The notes under the pieces are model-generated. The model was not told the DNA's origin, did not search any database, and saw only the letters and a list, made by a program, of their open reading frames with translations. Position numbers and translations under genes: made by a program. DNA of 64,000 bases from Camelus bactrianus (taxonomy: Eukaryota; Chordata; Mammalia; Artiodactyla; Camelidae). Within the stretch, counting starts at the first letter, position 1; each line of letters begins with the position of its first letter. The stretch is from assembly GCF_048773025.1 (NCBI RefSeq), contig NC_133559.1, forward strand, positions 24,520,501 to 24,584,500, read 5' to 3'. Shown piece by piece: positions 1 through 11,566 of the stretch.

Positions 1-400
1 TCCTGCCATTTCTTTCTTTGTCTTGTGCTTCAGTTGATACTGCTTCCTCCTTTGCCCTGGTATATCAGGCTCCCAGCCGTTTTTTCCCCATACCTCCTTG
101 CTTCCTACTTGGGTATAATGGAAAATACGAAATTACAGGAGTTATTGAGTAGCTTCATAGCTCCTTGGCTCAAACTCTTGACTAGATTTGACACTTTGAA
201 AGCACTGTTATTAACAGTGAACCTGGTTTTTAATCAATGAAATTAGGCACTTTTACAATGAGGTGTTTCCACTTAAAGAATTACTTTTAGTAGATGCCTG
301 TTTTGACAAAGTTGTGATTATTACAAGCAAAATATATTTAATCACATCTTATGATCATGGTCTGTTGGATAAAGAAATGCACCTGCATGTAAAAGTTGTC
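1..400. other. Intronic sequence without recognised gene
   Basis: AT-rich intron upstream of a SINE. Short open frames here have no recognisable protein content. The last 11 bases (390-400) are the left target-site duplication of the SINE that follows. Confidence 0.6.
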
Positions 401-553
401 TTTTTTTTTTTTTTTTTTAGGTTTTGTTTTGGTTGGGGGAGGTAATTAGGTTTATTTATTTATTAATACTTTTTGAGGGAGGTGTTGGGGATTGAACCCA
501 GGACCTCATGCATGCGAGGCACACACTGTACCACTGAGCTATACCCTCCCCAC
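401..553 (-). mobile_element. Vic-1-type camelid tRNA-derived SINE (copy 1)
   Basis: On the minus strand the element starts with a tRNA-like head carrying an A box (TAGCTCAGTGG) and a B box (GGTTCAATCCC), followed by a short body and an A-rich tail, which appears as the T run at 401-418 on the plus strand. The flanking duplication TAAAAGTTGTC is at 390-400 and again at 554-564, so both edges are firm. The family is diagnostic for camelids. It is antisense to RASAL2, so its tail gives the pre-mRNA a pyrimidine tract ending in AG at 419-420. Confidence 0.9.
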
Positions 554-564
554 TAAAAGTTGTC

Positions 565-3170
565 TTGATACAGATGTACACCTTTGCAAAATTCAGCTTT
601 GCAGTTGGGAGGCACATGATCTGGTTCTTTGTTGTAATTATTGCCCTTGAGAAATGTATTTTAAACTTTCTTTTGCTTCAGAATTGTACCAGTGCCCCAC
701 TAAATTTAATAGTTTTCTTCCCCATCCTTCCACATTGTCATGTAGACACTGATGACATGGCAATATTTGTTACTTTTGGAGGCTCTAAGGAACTTGTATA
801 ATGCCCACAATGGCTTTCTAAAGTTAAAAAAAGTCTCTAGATTTTATATCTGTCTCCTGTATTTTGAGGGTCTTTTAAATGACCCTTTACACACATCATC
901 TTTTCACATTACCTTTTTTGAAAAAAGTTTTTAAGAATGGTTAAATAAATCACTTGTGTAATAATATTTTTCTTCACTAAGATTCTGACGTTTCTAAGGA
1001 TTCAAACAATGTACTAAATATCTTCAAAAGTACTAAGCTGTGTATAAGCTCCCTAAAATAAACTCAATACTTAATAACTCGAATTAATATAAATAGGCAT
1101 CTACTATAATTTTCACCCAAAGGAGTTTATAAATCAGTGATGTTACTTTTTAAAAAACATATAAAAATGGTTAAATAGAAAGTCTCTTTCTTTGCCCTTT
1201 AATGTTGGCATTGTAAGGTCCAAACGCGAGGTAGAATAATAGAGAGAAGTCACAAGGTGTGGCTCTTCGGTCATGGTCGCGTAGCTCCAAGCTCCCTGCT
1301 GCTGCCGTCAGTCATTGAACAGCTCTTGGGAACTCTCCAACTGAAGTCTCTGCACGTTCTCCCTGTTTCCCTTGTTAGTTTCCAGCCTGCATTTTGAGAA
1401 AGACTTGCTTAAAATATTTATCTCCTAAACAGAAAAATAACTGGAACTGTTCAAAAATCTCAGTGGCTCACGGAATTAATGGGAAAACATTTCACAAATA
1501 AAGTTGATTGTAAAGACTATCTAACTAACTTGGGATAGACAGATTAGGGAAAAGCTTAGCTAAAGACCTTTAATAACAATATAGTCCTGAAAAGAGTCCT
1601 TTATAAAGTGTTATAAACTTGTTTGAGTTTTAACAATAATATAGTTAATTATAATCACCTTGCACTTAGCCTATGTTTCTCTGTTGCAGTAGTTTAGCTA
1701 GGATAAACAAATTTATATACTAAATTCATATTTGAGTTCAAGGCTAATGTTAAGCAAGAAAAAATAACTTTTGCAGGAAAGGCACGCAAGGAAGAAATTA
1801 TTTTTCTGAGTTACTAAACGGGTACTCCGAAATACAGAGGACCGTAGGGATTAATCAGAAGTGTTTATGTGTGTCGCATTTTAAAAACCTGTAATGTAGT
1901 TTCATGAAAGGTATTCTAGGCTGGCCTTTTGAGAATCTCTCAATTAATAGGGCTATATAAATTCTTAATCCTCTTTTTTCCTGTCATTATGTTGAGAATA
2001 TAAAAATGAATAATTGGATGATTGAGGAATGTTCTTGAGAATATTATTTGGAGGAATTATTGAGGCAAAATCAGTGTCCTTTCTCTGCTGGAAACAGTGA
2101 CTAAAAAGAAAGTGGGCAGGCTCCTGGTATTGTTATGAAGGTCGTGCTCCTGGGCTTTGTATAACTGCAGGGTATTTAAAGTTCCTGGTATCCTTGGAAA
2201 CACAAACTGTGATACCAATTGGTGCTTGTGTTTCAATGATGTCATACAATTTACAGATCTCCACAATGGATCTCTTGTTTGTGGACCTACAGAGTTCAGA
2301 TAGTTTTGAAAAAGCACCTAAAGGGAGAGAGAGAGCGTTAGTTAGTTAGCCAGCTAGTTAGTTAGTTTTTTCTCAGGCTTTAATTTTAAGAACCAGTGAC
2401 AGCCTTACTATCCATTCCTTAGTCGTTTGAGTTTGGATTCAGCTTTTCTAAAAAAGAAAAAAAAAATCATCCACTGGCTTTCTGATTGTTTTACATTCTT
2501 GTGATTGCTTTTGAATAGTAAATGCACGTTTCTGTACTAATTGAAACATGTAGAGAAACAGATGAGGATTGATTGCTCTTCTCAAGTTTAGCCATCAGCT
2601 GTACAGTGGTAAGAGGCTTATAGAGCTGAGAGTATTTGAACTAACTGGCTAGATTAAAACAGTGCCATTCGAAAGATTGTATTCTTTTTTCTTCAGTCTC
2701 TCTTTTTAAATCTGGGAAATAATTGGTAGGCTGACTTAAATGATGTACATTAAGTTGACCAAATCAGTCTTAAAAAAATAATATGTTTTTTCCCTTATAT
2801 TCACTTCTGCTTCTAATTATTTCTGTGGCCAAATCGCTATAGGTTTATTGGCTCTTCCTTTGTAAAGTTTGCATTAGGAGTGATGTGTAGTTTCATGGCA
2901 CAGTGGTCTACCAGAACCTGTCCAATGGTAACAGATGGAAGTTTCTTCTGTTAGAGCAAACCTGTGTAGTTTTTTTGTTTTTGTTTTTGTTCCCCAGAAT
3001 ATTTCCATGGAAAAATTTGTTTATATACACCATATAATCTTGAAGATAATTCGCAGTTTTAAATCAGGTTTTTTTCATCTTATTTCTGTATTTTTAGCAT
3101 CAGTAGTTTAGATTGGAATAAGAAACGAATCCATTATTTCAGATGTGTGTGAAGTAAAAAGAACAGTAAG
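565..3170. other. Intronic sequence, nothing recognised
   Basis: AT-rich intronic DNA with no coding pattern or repeat family that I can name. A short TTAG-type repeat run near 2339-2366 is the only local structure. The open frames are short and lack codon bias. Confidence 0.5.
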
Positions 3171-3411
3171 AGCTAACATTTATTGAAGGCTTGCAGTATG
3201 TTAGGCACTGTCTAAATGCTGGGCATTTCTTATTTAATCCTTATCACATCACTATGCGGTGGAAACCGTATTGTTCCCATTTTAAAGGCAAGGATACTGA
3301 GAGTCTGAGAGGTTAAGTATCTTGACTAGAGTCTCACAGCTGGTAAGCAATGGGGATTCCTTTAGTCTTTCTGAGTCTGTGCCCTTAACCACTTGACCAG
3401 TGTGCCTCTCC
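3171..3411 (-). repeat. MIR SINE, nearly full length
   Basis: Read on the plus strand it follows the reverse-complement MIR consensus in order: AGCTAACATTTATTGA at the left, the core near 3260-3320 (a CCCATTTTAAAGG-like stretch, then GAGAGGTTAAGTA), the CACAGCTGGTAAG segment, and the tRNA-derived head near 3385-3405 (CCCTTAACCACTTGACCA). It is an old pan-mammalian element, diverged but collinear. Confidence 0.8.
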
Positions 3412-3423
3412 GTAACAGTGGTA

Positions 3424-3535
3424 ATAATGGGAGCTAATATTTATTGAATACTTCCCTATGTGCCAGAAATTGAGAAACTGTGCTCAGCTTTTTCTAGTGC
3501 GTTAACTCATTAATCAAATAACCTAATTTGGTGAC
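3424..3535 (-). repeat. MIR SINE, 3' part
   Basis: A second MIR tail directly after the previous one: GAGCTAATATTTATTGAATAC, then ATGTGCCAG and GTTAACTCATTAAT. Only the tail half is recognisable. Confidence 0.6.
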
Positions 3536-4439
3536 ATGGGTCCTGCCATGACTCTGAGCCTCACGGCCAAATTTCTGTGCTTTGGTAGTTTCTTCTCAAA
3601 GATCTTTGTAAACAGTTCATATGTGCCGAAAATCAGGGTTGAGTTATGTCAAGCAGCTGTATAAGAATCCTAGCAGAGGTATGCGCCAGGGAACCATGAG
3701 TTAGTATCACCTTTCTGTATATTGAGGTGCTGTATTACCTATCTTCTGGGGAAAGTTAAAACCTTAGAGTCATATGAGAAGTGTAAGTTTCAGCCCAGTG
3801 TTCCAAATGCTACCTAGATATTTATATTAAAAAAAAAAAAAAAGAAGCCCTGTAGCCAGCATTGCTTTCTGATTCCTAGGGTCTTCAATAGACTTGAACT
3901 AGTTAAAAATAGGTGGTTCCCTTAGTAGCAGGTGGTTCTCTAATAATAGAAAAAGTTAAGCATTCTGTGTCACCCACACTCCATACCATGGTAGAGAAGC
4001 TGAGTTATGGATGTACTGAAGTTCTTTAAACTTCATTTGGTATTGATCAGTTTAAGTCTGGAGCCTCCCTTTAACCATTTTCTAATCTTGTGGGACCTAG
4101 CTATATACTTTTAAAGTCAAAGTAGTAGATGTCCATAGTTACAAGTGTGTACTACAAGGATTGAAATGAAAAAGAGCATTTAGCTTCCCTACCCGCTGCT
4201 TCAGCTAGTTACTGGTCTATCCAGGCATCCACTTTCCCCTCCTTAAGAGTATTTTTCTACTACTTGCCTTCACAGTTTAAAATAACTCATGCATTCACAC
4301 ATACACATGTGACACATGAAAATATAGATAGACTTAAATAATTTTGAACACTTTTTGTTTGGAACTATCTTCCACTTTTAATCTATTTTTAAAATTTCCT
4401 CTAAACATACACACAGATACACAACTGTGATTTTATTCT

Positions 4440-4548
4440 CTTATAATTGAGAAAGTGGAGTCTCAGGTTAAATCATTTGCCCCAACTCTTGGAAACAGTA
4501 AATCGCAGATTTGAATCTAGTCCTCTGACTGCACAGCTAAATTTGTAT
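4440..4548 (-). repeat. MIR-like fragment
   Basis: The sequence follows the MIR core in reverse orientation: GTCTCAGGTTAAATCATTTGCCC, then a GCAGATTTGAATCTAGTCCTCTGACT-like stretch corresponding to the tRNA-derived head. It is short and diverged. Confidence 0.5.
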
Positions 4549-4630
4549 TTCATAGGAGTCAGATTTGTTGACAATGGGACGATATGGCGATTTCCTCCAC
4601 CTTTTTAATGCCCAAGTGGTTAATGATGAT

Positions 4631-4764
4631 ACTAACAAATAAACTTCTGTTGTGTGCTTGGGATGGTGAGGTTCTTTGTTAATCACTTGGTGTGTATTAT
4701 CTCATTTGGACCTCACAAAAAACCTCTAAGGGAATAGTTGCTTGATCATCCCTATTTTATTGTT
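4631..4764 (-). repeat. MIR-like fragment
   Basis: TTGTGTGCTTGGGATGG, ATTATCTCATTTGGACC and CATCCCTATTTTATT follow the MIR tail and core in reverse orientation. Diverged and uncertain. Confidence 0.4.
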
Positions 4765-4904
4765 TGTTTTGTTTTCATCAATTTTAGAGCTTTTTATTGA
4801 TATTCTATTACGGTAGATGAAGATTTAGCTGGTATACACAATCATCCCAATTTCTTCACCATAATTTTATATATGTATATAGATATATATATATTTTTAA
4901 TCAG

Positions 4905-5265
4905 TATTCATTATTTTTTTTTCTTTTCCATTTCTGTCTTTTTCTACTTTCTGGGTTATTTTCTGAACTTTATCTTTTACTTGTACTATTGAGTTTTGCC
5001 ATCATGTTTTTAATTTATAAAAGCTCTTTTTAGTTCTATGAATGTTGCTTTTTATGAAAAGCATCCTGTTTTTGTTTCATGGATGCCATTTCTTCTCATA
5101 TCTCTTTGAGAATAGTGATGGTTATTTGGTTTTTTTCTCCTGTATCATTGGTGTCCCCCTTCAAGTTGTCTATTTCTGTTTGTTTTGACCTCTATTTAAT
5201 CTAATGCTAGAGGCTTTCTCTGATCTCTGGTAGTTCTTATTTTTCTACTCTATATTGAGAATGGG
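4905..5265 (-). repeat. Possible ancient L1 3' region
   Basis: T-rich sequence containing phrases such as CATGGATGCCATTTCTTCTCATATCTC and CAAGTTGTCTATTTCTGTTTG, split here in description, which recall the reverse complement of old L1M 3' regions. I cannot fix the family or ends without a library search. Confidence 0.3.
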
Positions 5266-6130
5266 AGACAAGAAAATTGCCTAGAAAATCTGAGTGTGAG
5301 GTTGGGCCTTGTCCACTGAGGGCTTTCTTGTAAGGTGATCTGGGTGGCCTGTTTGTGGGAAGGACATCTTTGGTTAGTATCCTCTTGGGCTGATCTGATA
5401 CCCAAAAAGAGCTCTTCTAATTGCCTGTCTGGGAAGCAGAAGTCTATCTGCCAGTTATGAGAGTCAGATGAGGGAGTAAAGAAGACTTTGGGAGAAATAC
5501 TTCTTAGCATTCCTTATATGTTTTCAGGATGCTCTTCTCAGCTTTTACAGTCATCCTTTAGTCCACCGTTTATTTTACTCTTCCAAGCAAGTAAACCTCT
5601 GTTCTTCTACCTGAGTTGGGAAGGAATAGTTACCAATAAAATAAATTGGAGAGAGAGAGAGAGTCTTGGGACTCTGGCTGATTTTTAAATCAGTTTACCC
5701 AGTACTTATTTCAGACCATTCTTTCCCACCCCTACTTCTTTGAGAGATACCTAGTGGTGGCCTATCCATGAACTTTTTCAGGATTCTCTGGTGTAAGGTG
5801 AGAAGGGGTGAAATTATATATGTTCAGTCTGTCGTTTTATCCTAGTAGTTGCCATATATTTCTTAAAATGAAGTTTGAATAAGGCATTTGTGGACCACTT
5901 GAAGCAATTCCAGGTTCTTCTGTAGGCCAGGGTTAGAAGTCTTGGACCTAGACAGACAGATCTAACTTTTGACTGATTTTTTTCTGGGGGCGGGGGGGTG
6001 CTGGAAGTGGCTGAAACTAAATTAATTAGCTTCATCCTTAAACCGGGTCTTCTTCCAGAATTCTTAATCTCAGTAAATGAAACCCCCATTCACCTCTTTA
6101 CACAAATGCAAATGAGTGGTTCTATTAAAA
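5266..6130. other. Intronic sequence, nothing recognised
   Basis: No coding or repeat pattern recognised. A short GA run lies at 5650-5663 and a G-rich run at 5986-6000. Confidence 0.45.
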
Positions 6131-6640
6131 CCTTTCAGGGGCTTCCTTTTCTTCCTAGGATCAAGTTCAGCATCTTTAACTTGGTTTATAGGTCTCTGCA
6201 TGATCTTGGCCTGGGGCTGTTTCCCCAGCCCCGTAACTCTGCATTTACCTCCTTGCTCCCTGCGTCAGTCATAGAGGCCTCCTTTTCAGATTGTTGTTGG
6301 AGGAGCAGAACCAATTTATTCCTCAAGGGCTTTTGGGCTGCGATTTCATTTGCCCGAAATGCTGATACTTACCCTCCACACTTACACACCACTAACCATG
6401 CTCCCAGCTGCAATGATGTCCCAGACTAAGTCCATAGCTCTCGTTACATGCTCTCACAGCACCCTGTACTGCTTCTGTATAGTGTTTGTCGTAATTGTTT
6501 AATCGTGTGCTAATGGTGCAGTATCTGACCCTTCAGCTAAATTTAAATTGTGTGAGTTCAGTGACCTGTCTTGTTCACTGTTAGATCCTCAGCTTGAGAA
6601 TAGTGCTTAATACACAGTGCATAAATCATTACTGAATTAA
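6131..6640 (+). repeat. L2 LINE, 3' end
   Basis: It follows the L2 3' consensus: a CTTTCAGGGGCTTCC start, CTGCATGATCTTGGCCTGG, CCTCCTTGCTCCC, CACAGCACCCTGTACTGC, then a tail with CTTGTTCACTG, AGTGCTTAATACACAGTGC and a TAAATCATTACTGAATT end that matches the usual L2 terminus. The 143-residue open frame at 5998-6429 lies within this element and its flank and is not a host gene. Confidence 0.75.
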
Positions 6641-6679
6641 AAACAAAACCAAATGAAACAGAAAGACAAGGAGAAGCTT

Positions 6680-6963
6680 TATGATGTACTAGAAAAAAGA
6701 TCCTAGATTGTTTATCAGACTAAATTCTAAGATAACTGTGCTAGATGTGTCACTTTGAACAAGTGATTTTTTTTTATCTTTCAGCCTCATTTTATTTTTA
6801 TTAAAAAAAATTTTTTTGTGGGGAAGGTAATTAGTTTTATTTATTTATTTAATGGAGGTACTGGGGATTGAACCCAGGACCTCATACATGCTAAGCAGGC
6901 ACTCTACCACTGAGCTATCCCTCCCCCTCAGCCTCATTTTATTAATGTATGAATTGAGGAATT
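6680..6963 (+). repeat. MIR fragment interrupted by a SINE
   Basis: GTGTCACTTTGAACAAGTGA and ATCTTTCAGCCTCATTTT resemble the MIR body (tRNA-side to core). The same sequence resumes after the Vic-1 copy at 6928. The SINE therefore landed in an older MIR-like element and duplicated 16 bases of it. Confidence 0.5.
6797..6927 (-). mobile_element. Vic-1-type camelid SINE (copy 2)
   Basis: Minus-strand tRNA-like head (GGATAGCTCAGTGGTAGAG, with B box GGTTCAATCCC), body and A-rich tail. A perfect 16-base target-site duplication (TCAGCCTCATTTTATT) lies at 6781-6796 and 6928-6943, so the insertion limits are exact. Confidence 0.9.
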
Positions 6964-9900
6964 GTGAATGTATCCCTTGGTATCTGAACTGTCACCATCT
7001 AAACATTTGCTGTGATGACTTGGAAATTTTTAACCTAAAGTTGACTATCCGCATTGAATTATCATTAAAAGAAACTGCATGTGTGTTCTGGCCAAAAACA
7101 TGAAGTTGTACATTAATCTGAGTGAGAGAATATGGAGTGGAGTAGACTATTGTCCTTGAATTAGTTGTTTTCCCAATGGGACTGTGTTCTGTGATCATGT
7201 GTCTGATAATTGCATATATGCACAAACATATTCACTAACAAGTTTATTAAATATTAAGTGATTTTGTATGTTTATTTTTCATTTAGAATTTTTTGGTGGA
7301 TTGTGTATATAGGAGTTTAAGAATATTTATTATTTAGGGAAATTAATTGGGAGTTTTAGATATTCTTGAACTGAATTATTCTTTTTCCACTTGAAATCAG
7401 AATATAGTCTCTGTTACGTGAAAATTTGCCACCCAACACATTTTAGGAAATGGATTAAATTTGGATAAGAAAGATATCTGTTCTATTTGTGTTGACTGTA
7501 TTGAGAAAATGCTAAATGCTTCATTTTACTGCTTTATAGTCTCATATTGTAGTTGGTTGTTCCCTCGTACACATTTGAGGTCAGTGGTTTTTAATAAAAA
7601 GAAAGGTTTTTCACTTCTCATGTAAGTCAGCTGACTCGTATCAGGACCTCGCTGATGGAACTGGGTGTCGACTTACTACTGAGTGACTGATAGGACTCTT
7701 TAGAGAAGCCTGTGTGTATTATCTCCATGATAGTTTTCATTGTGAGTTCAGTGATTTATAATTCAAACAGATCACCATTCAAAATAGATGCATATTTAGC
7801 TCTGCATTCTATTCCATTTGATACTGTGGAGAGAGCTAGAGCAGTTAAATTTTTTTAATGCTGCCAAATTCTTGGTGTTTTATTTTTAATGCAGTCTGCC
7901 TTCTGCTCCCTAGATAGTGAGATAATGACACAGGATTGACTGTATAACCAATTGTGAAAACCCCAGAAACTGATTTCTCAGTAGTGGTAAACTGTTTACT
8001 CTTTTTTTTTCCTTTCTCCACGAAGAATCACATTCCTTTAAAAGCTCTAATTCTTTCCCCACAGCAGCTGCCCCTAAAGGAAAGTGATGAGATTCAATTC
8101 AAAAAGAGGCAGGCGTGGGGGTACATTAATATAAGAAGAAGTCCTAAATATGACAGAAAGAATAAAGTATTGAATGGTGTTTGAGATTAATTCTTAGTAT
8201 AGTTCATTTTTCTGCCAGTAACAGGAACATGAGGTACAAAAAGGATCTTGAGTTTTGATCATGTATACAGCACCATGGTTATGTTTTAAAGGGCCTGATT
8301 AATATTTTCTCACACTTTTCTTAAATTTGCATAGTACTTAACTAAGAAAAAATTGCATATAGATCATTTTTTTCCTTCTAAGGATGAGTATACAAATGAA
8401 TTATTTTATTTTGAGTATTTTGTATTTTTCTGTTTAGGTAAAAGTATGAAATACAGATGTTCATATGATTGGATGCCATTTGTCAATGTGGCATCATTCA
8501 TAACTTTCCATTTCATTCCCCAAGGCATATAGTTGCTTAAGTAGTGCTTGGCCCAGTGTGGCAGTTATGGGATTATGTCTTCTAATGCATATCTAAGAGG
8601 TGAAAGAAAGCTGAATGATCTGCTCAGCCTGCTGTTTCCTGGCATGCATGACAGGGGCAGTGCAAACTGTGTACTAGTGATGGGGAAGGGAGAAGCACGG
8701 TGGACCCATGATACGAATTGCTTCCCATCCTGGACAATCTTCTTAAAATTCTTACCTAATAGTAGCAAACTAAAATTAGTTCTTCTGCAAAGAAAAAGTG
8801 TTACCTTTATCAGGGAACCATTGATAAATTAACGTTAAATAAGTCATGCCTTCTGGGAACTTCTTACATTGTTATCAGGTAAGTGTGATAGAGCAGAGCT
8901 AGAAGGCCCATGCTCAGGTCCTGGTGCTGCTGCGACTGAGGGGGAGGAAGGCAGGGGCCTGTTTGCAAACCTTAGGCTAAAGGAAATTATTCATCAGAAA
9001 GAAGTGTCACATATTACCTCCTACCTACCCTCTCTTAAAGAGGGTGATACTGAACATAGGGGATTTACACTTGTGATAGTCACAAGTGATCAAGTTGCAT
9101 GGAAATTAAACCTCCAGAGTTGAGAAGAAAACGAAAATGGTTAGCTAAGGGTGAAAGACACAATATAAATTCATTTCAACTAATAGTTATGGTCTCCTAG
9201 TGAATTTATGGTAAGACTGACAATTCCATAAAGGCAAACATTTCTGACCTAGTGATTTTATATCCTAAACACATTGAATCGTAAGTACCCTCATTATTCA
9301 TGAAGGTGAGTGTGACCATATTTAAATTTACTGGGGCCATTGATGGTATGCACTGTAATGTAATTTACCAGCCCACAGGTCCACGTATGTCAGGACAAAG
9401 CAGAGTTCACAGGCAATAATTTTAGTGTTTGGAAGGTTATCAATCAAAGAAAATTTTTGTTTCTTCTGGAAACAAGGTATATTCTGACATTTTGACAGAA
9501 TATGGAGGGTGGAAAGGTAATGGGGGATAAAAATAAACAAAACTAAACTTCATTTTAGTGTCCTGATTGGTTTTGTCTTTCCTTTCTGTACTTTAAGAGT
9601 GGAAGAGGAAGACAGAGTATACTGATGGCAGTAATGGCTGGCAGCTGTACTAGGTCTTCAGCAGACAGTATTAACTCATTTATAGAATAATTTTGTCCTA
9701 TAGCGCTAATATCTAGTGGGCTGCTGCTTGCTGAGCAGTGTGCTGCAGTTAGCGGCATTATTAAAAATCATCTCCATGTGGCATCTCTAACATTTCTTCT
9801 GTTGTAGCAGAAATTGCTTATAGAAGATAGCCAAGCATACACCACATTTTAAAAGCTTTATGGCAAGGCAAGGATTTTATAATTTATCAGAAAAATAAAG

Positions 9901-11379
9901 AACTTCCTTTTAAAAATACAGCATGTTGGTTGGCCTATTAATATAAGTGATTTTTAAACTTGAACTTCTGTGAAAACTGTCTAGAACATTTTGGTGAAGA
10001 GAAAAATATCCCTTTGTCTATTTAGGGAAATTGACATGTTCTTAGCTAGTTGTAGCAAATAGCTCTGTTTTAAAGTTGTTTAGATGTGTTTTTACTTCAA
10101 TAAGTAAGTGGTCACTCCAATTTTGAGACTTAAAAAATAATGCTTGTACTCTGAGTTCTGACCAAATTCAGAACCAAAACAAGTCTGATGATTGAAATTT
10201 GAATATTGGGAAAAATGTGTTTGTTCTAGGCCAGGTTAGCTCTGGCATGGGAATAAACACACAGATGAAAATACTGGTCTTTCTACAGCAGTTCAGACCC
10301 CTGCAGCTTACAACTGCTTTTTAGAAATGTATTTCACTTTTAATGTATTAAAATCTTCCCTGTTATATAGATTTCCCAAAACTGTGTTTATTTTTGTTTT
10401 TTTAGGTTGGCGCTAAGAATTGACGAAAGGCTATTGAGACTAAATGAAACATTAGGGTTGTGTTAGCTGAAAGATTCTCTGTGTAGAATCCTCTGTAAAG
10501 CTTATTTTGGATAACAGTAAAATAGTTTTAGAATTTTACCAATTGCATTTAATTTATAATGTTGTTATTTTAAAAAAGTGCCTAGTCAACAATGTAATTC
10601 AGAAGCAACTCCGATGAACTTCTAAGGAGCTGTGTGATACAAAAATAAAATTTCCCACAGCAACTTTTTATTTTACAGTCTCCGTATTTGGGTCGTAGAC
10701 TTGTTCTTTTCCTCTTTCCTTTATCCCTATTTCTGCTTCCAGTCAGATTCTTTTATTTGCTCTCCTACTGTAAGTCTTTTGAGATGCTCTCTAAGTCTGG
10801 AAGAGACAAGATGTTTACCCTCTAAGAGAAAAGTTACTTTGCGGATATTTATAGATAAGCCTAATGGAATTTCCAGTTCTGTTGTATCATTTTAGTGCGT
10901 CTTCTTTGTCAACTGGTGTGACAGGCCATTTTACTCCCTTCTCTGGTTACAAGGAAGGGTTACACACAGAAGAGAAGTTTTTTAGTTGTTGTTGTTTCCT
11001 TGCCAAATAGTTACTAAATTTATATTAGCATTTGAAGAGGCCTGGAATTTGACTATTAGATTTGCAGGTAGACTAAATAAACTGATATTTTGAATGCTGT
11101 TTTGAAATGATTTGGTAGTAGTGGCTTGCATTCAGCCCTCCAAACTTAATTCAGATTTAAAGGCTTCTCTTTTGAGTTTCCTTTCTTTTTTTTTTTGGAA
11201 AAACTTTTGTTTTGGACTTGCTAAAACGAGAGCAGAATTAAAGTTATGTAACCTGTTTTGTGAGGATTTATTAATTTATATTTATATTAATAGCTCTTTT
11301 TATTCTCTCATCTCTTTTGTGCTATTCTTCACCCCAAAACAACTGCGGAGTTACCAGTGCTGTGGATTTCTATTTCAAA
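6964..11379. other. Intronic sequence, nothing firmly recognised
   Basis: About 4.4 kb of AT-rich intron with no coding exon, RNA gene or repeat that I can name. The open frames are below 120 codons and without family motifs. This part may hold conserved noncoding elements, which cannot be judged from one sequence. Confidence 0.45.
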
Positions 11380-11566
11380 GTCCAGCTCACATAGTCCCTT
11401 TCTTTCTGTTTCCACTGTCACCACTCCATGACCCTAATCATCCCATGCCCAAGCCATTGCATTAGTCTCCCATCCATTGTACAAGACCTCTGGTCTTTTC
11501 CCCACTTCGTTTTATAAGCTATTGCCGGATTTTCTTAGAATCCTCACTGCCTTCCTATTGTCTAAG
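11380..11566 (+). repeat. Possible L2 fragment
   Basis: CACTCCATGACCCTAATCATC, AAGCCATTGCATTAGTCTCC and similar phrases loosely follow the L2 region that reads 'cctggactattgcagtagcctcc'. It is weak, and it directly abuts the hAT element, which may have inserted into it. Confidence 0.3.

Noticed and set aside
401-553. tRNA-Ala-like gene on the minus strand (also at 6797-6927 and 55723-55875)
   Set aside because: The tRNA-like heads are followed by SINE bodies and A-rich tails with target-site duplications. They lack a clean acceptor stem and are SINE copies, not functional tRNA genes.
5998-6429. 143-codon open frame as a gene
   Set aside because: It lies mainly in an L2 3' end and has no independent coding features.
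8271-8289. REST/NRSF-like half site (CAGCACCATGG)
   Set aside because: Only the left half of the 21-base consensus fits; chance expectation is high.
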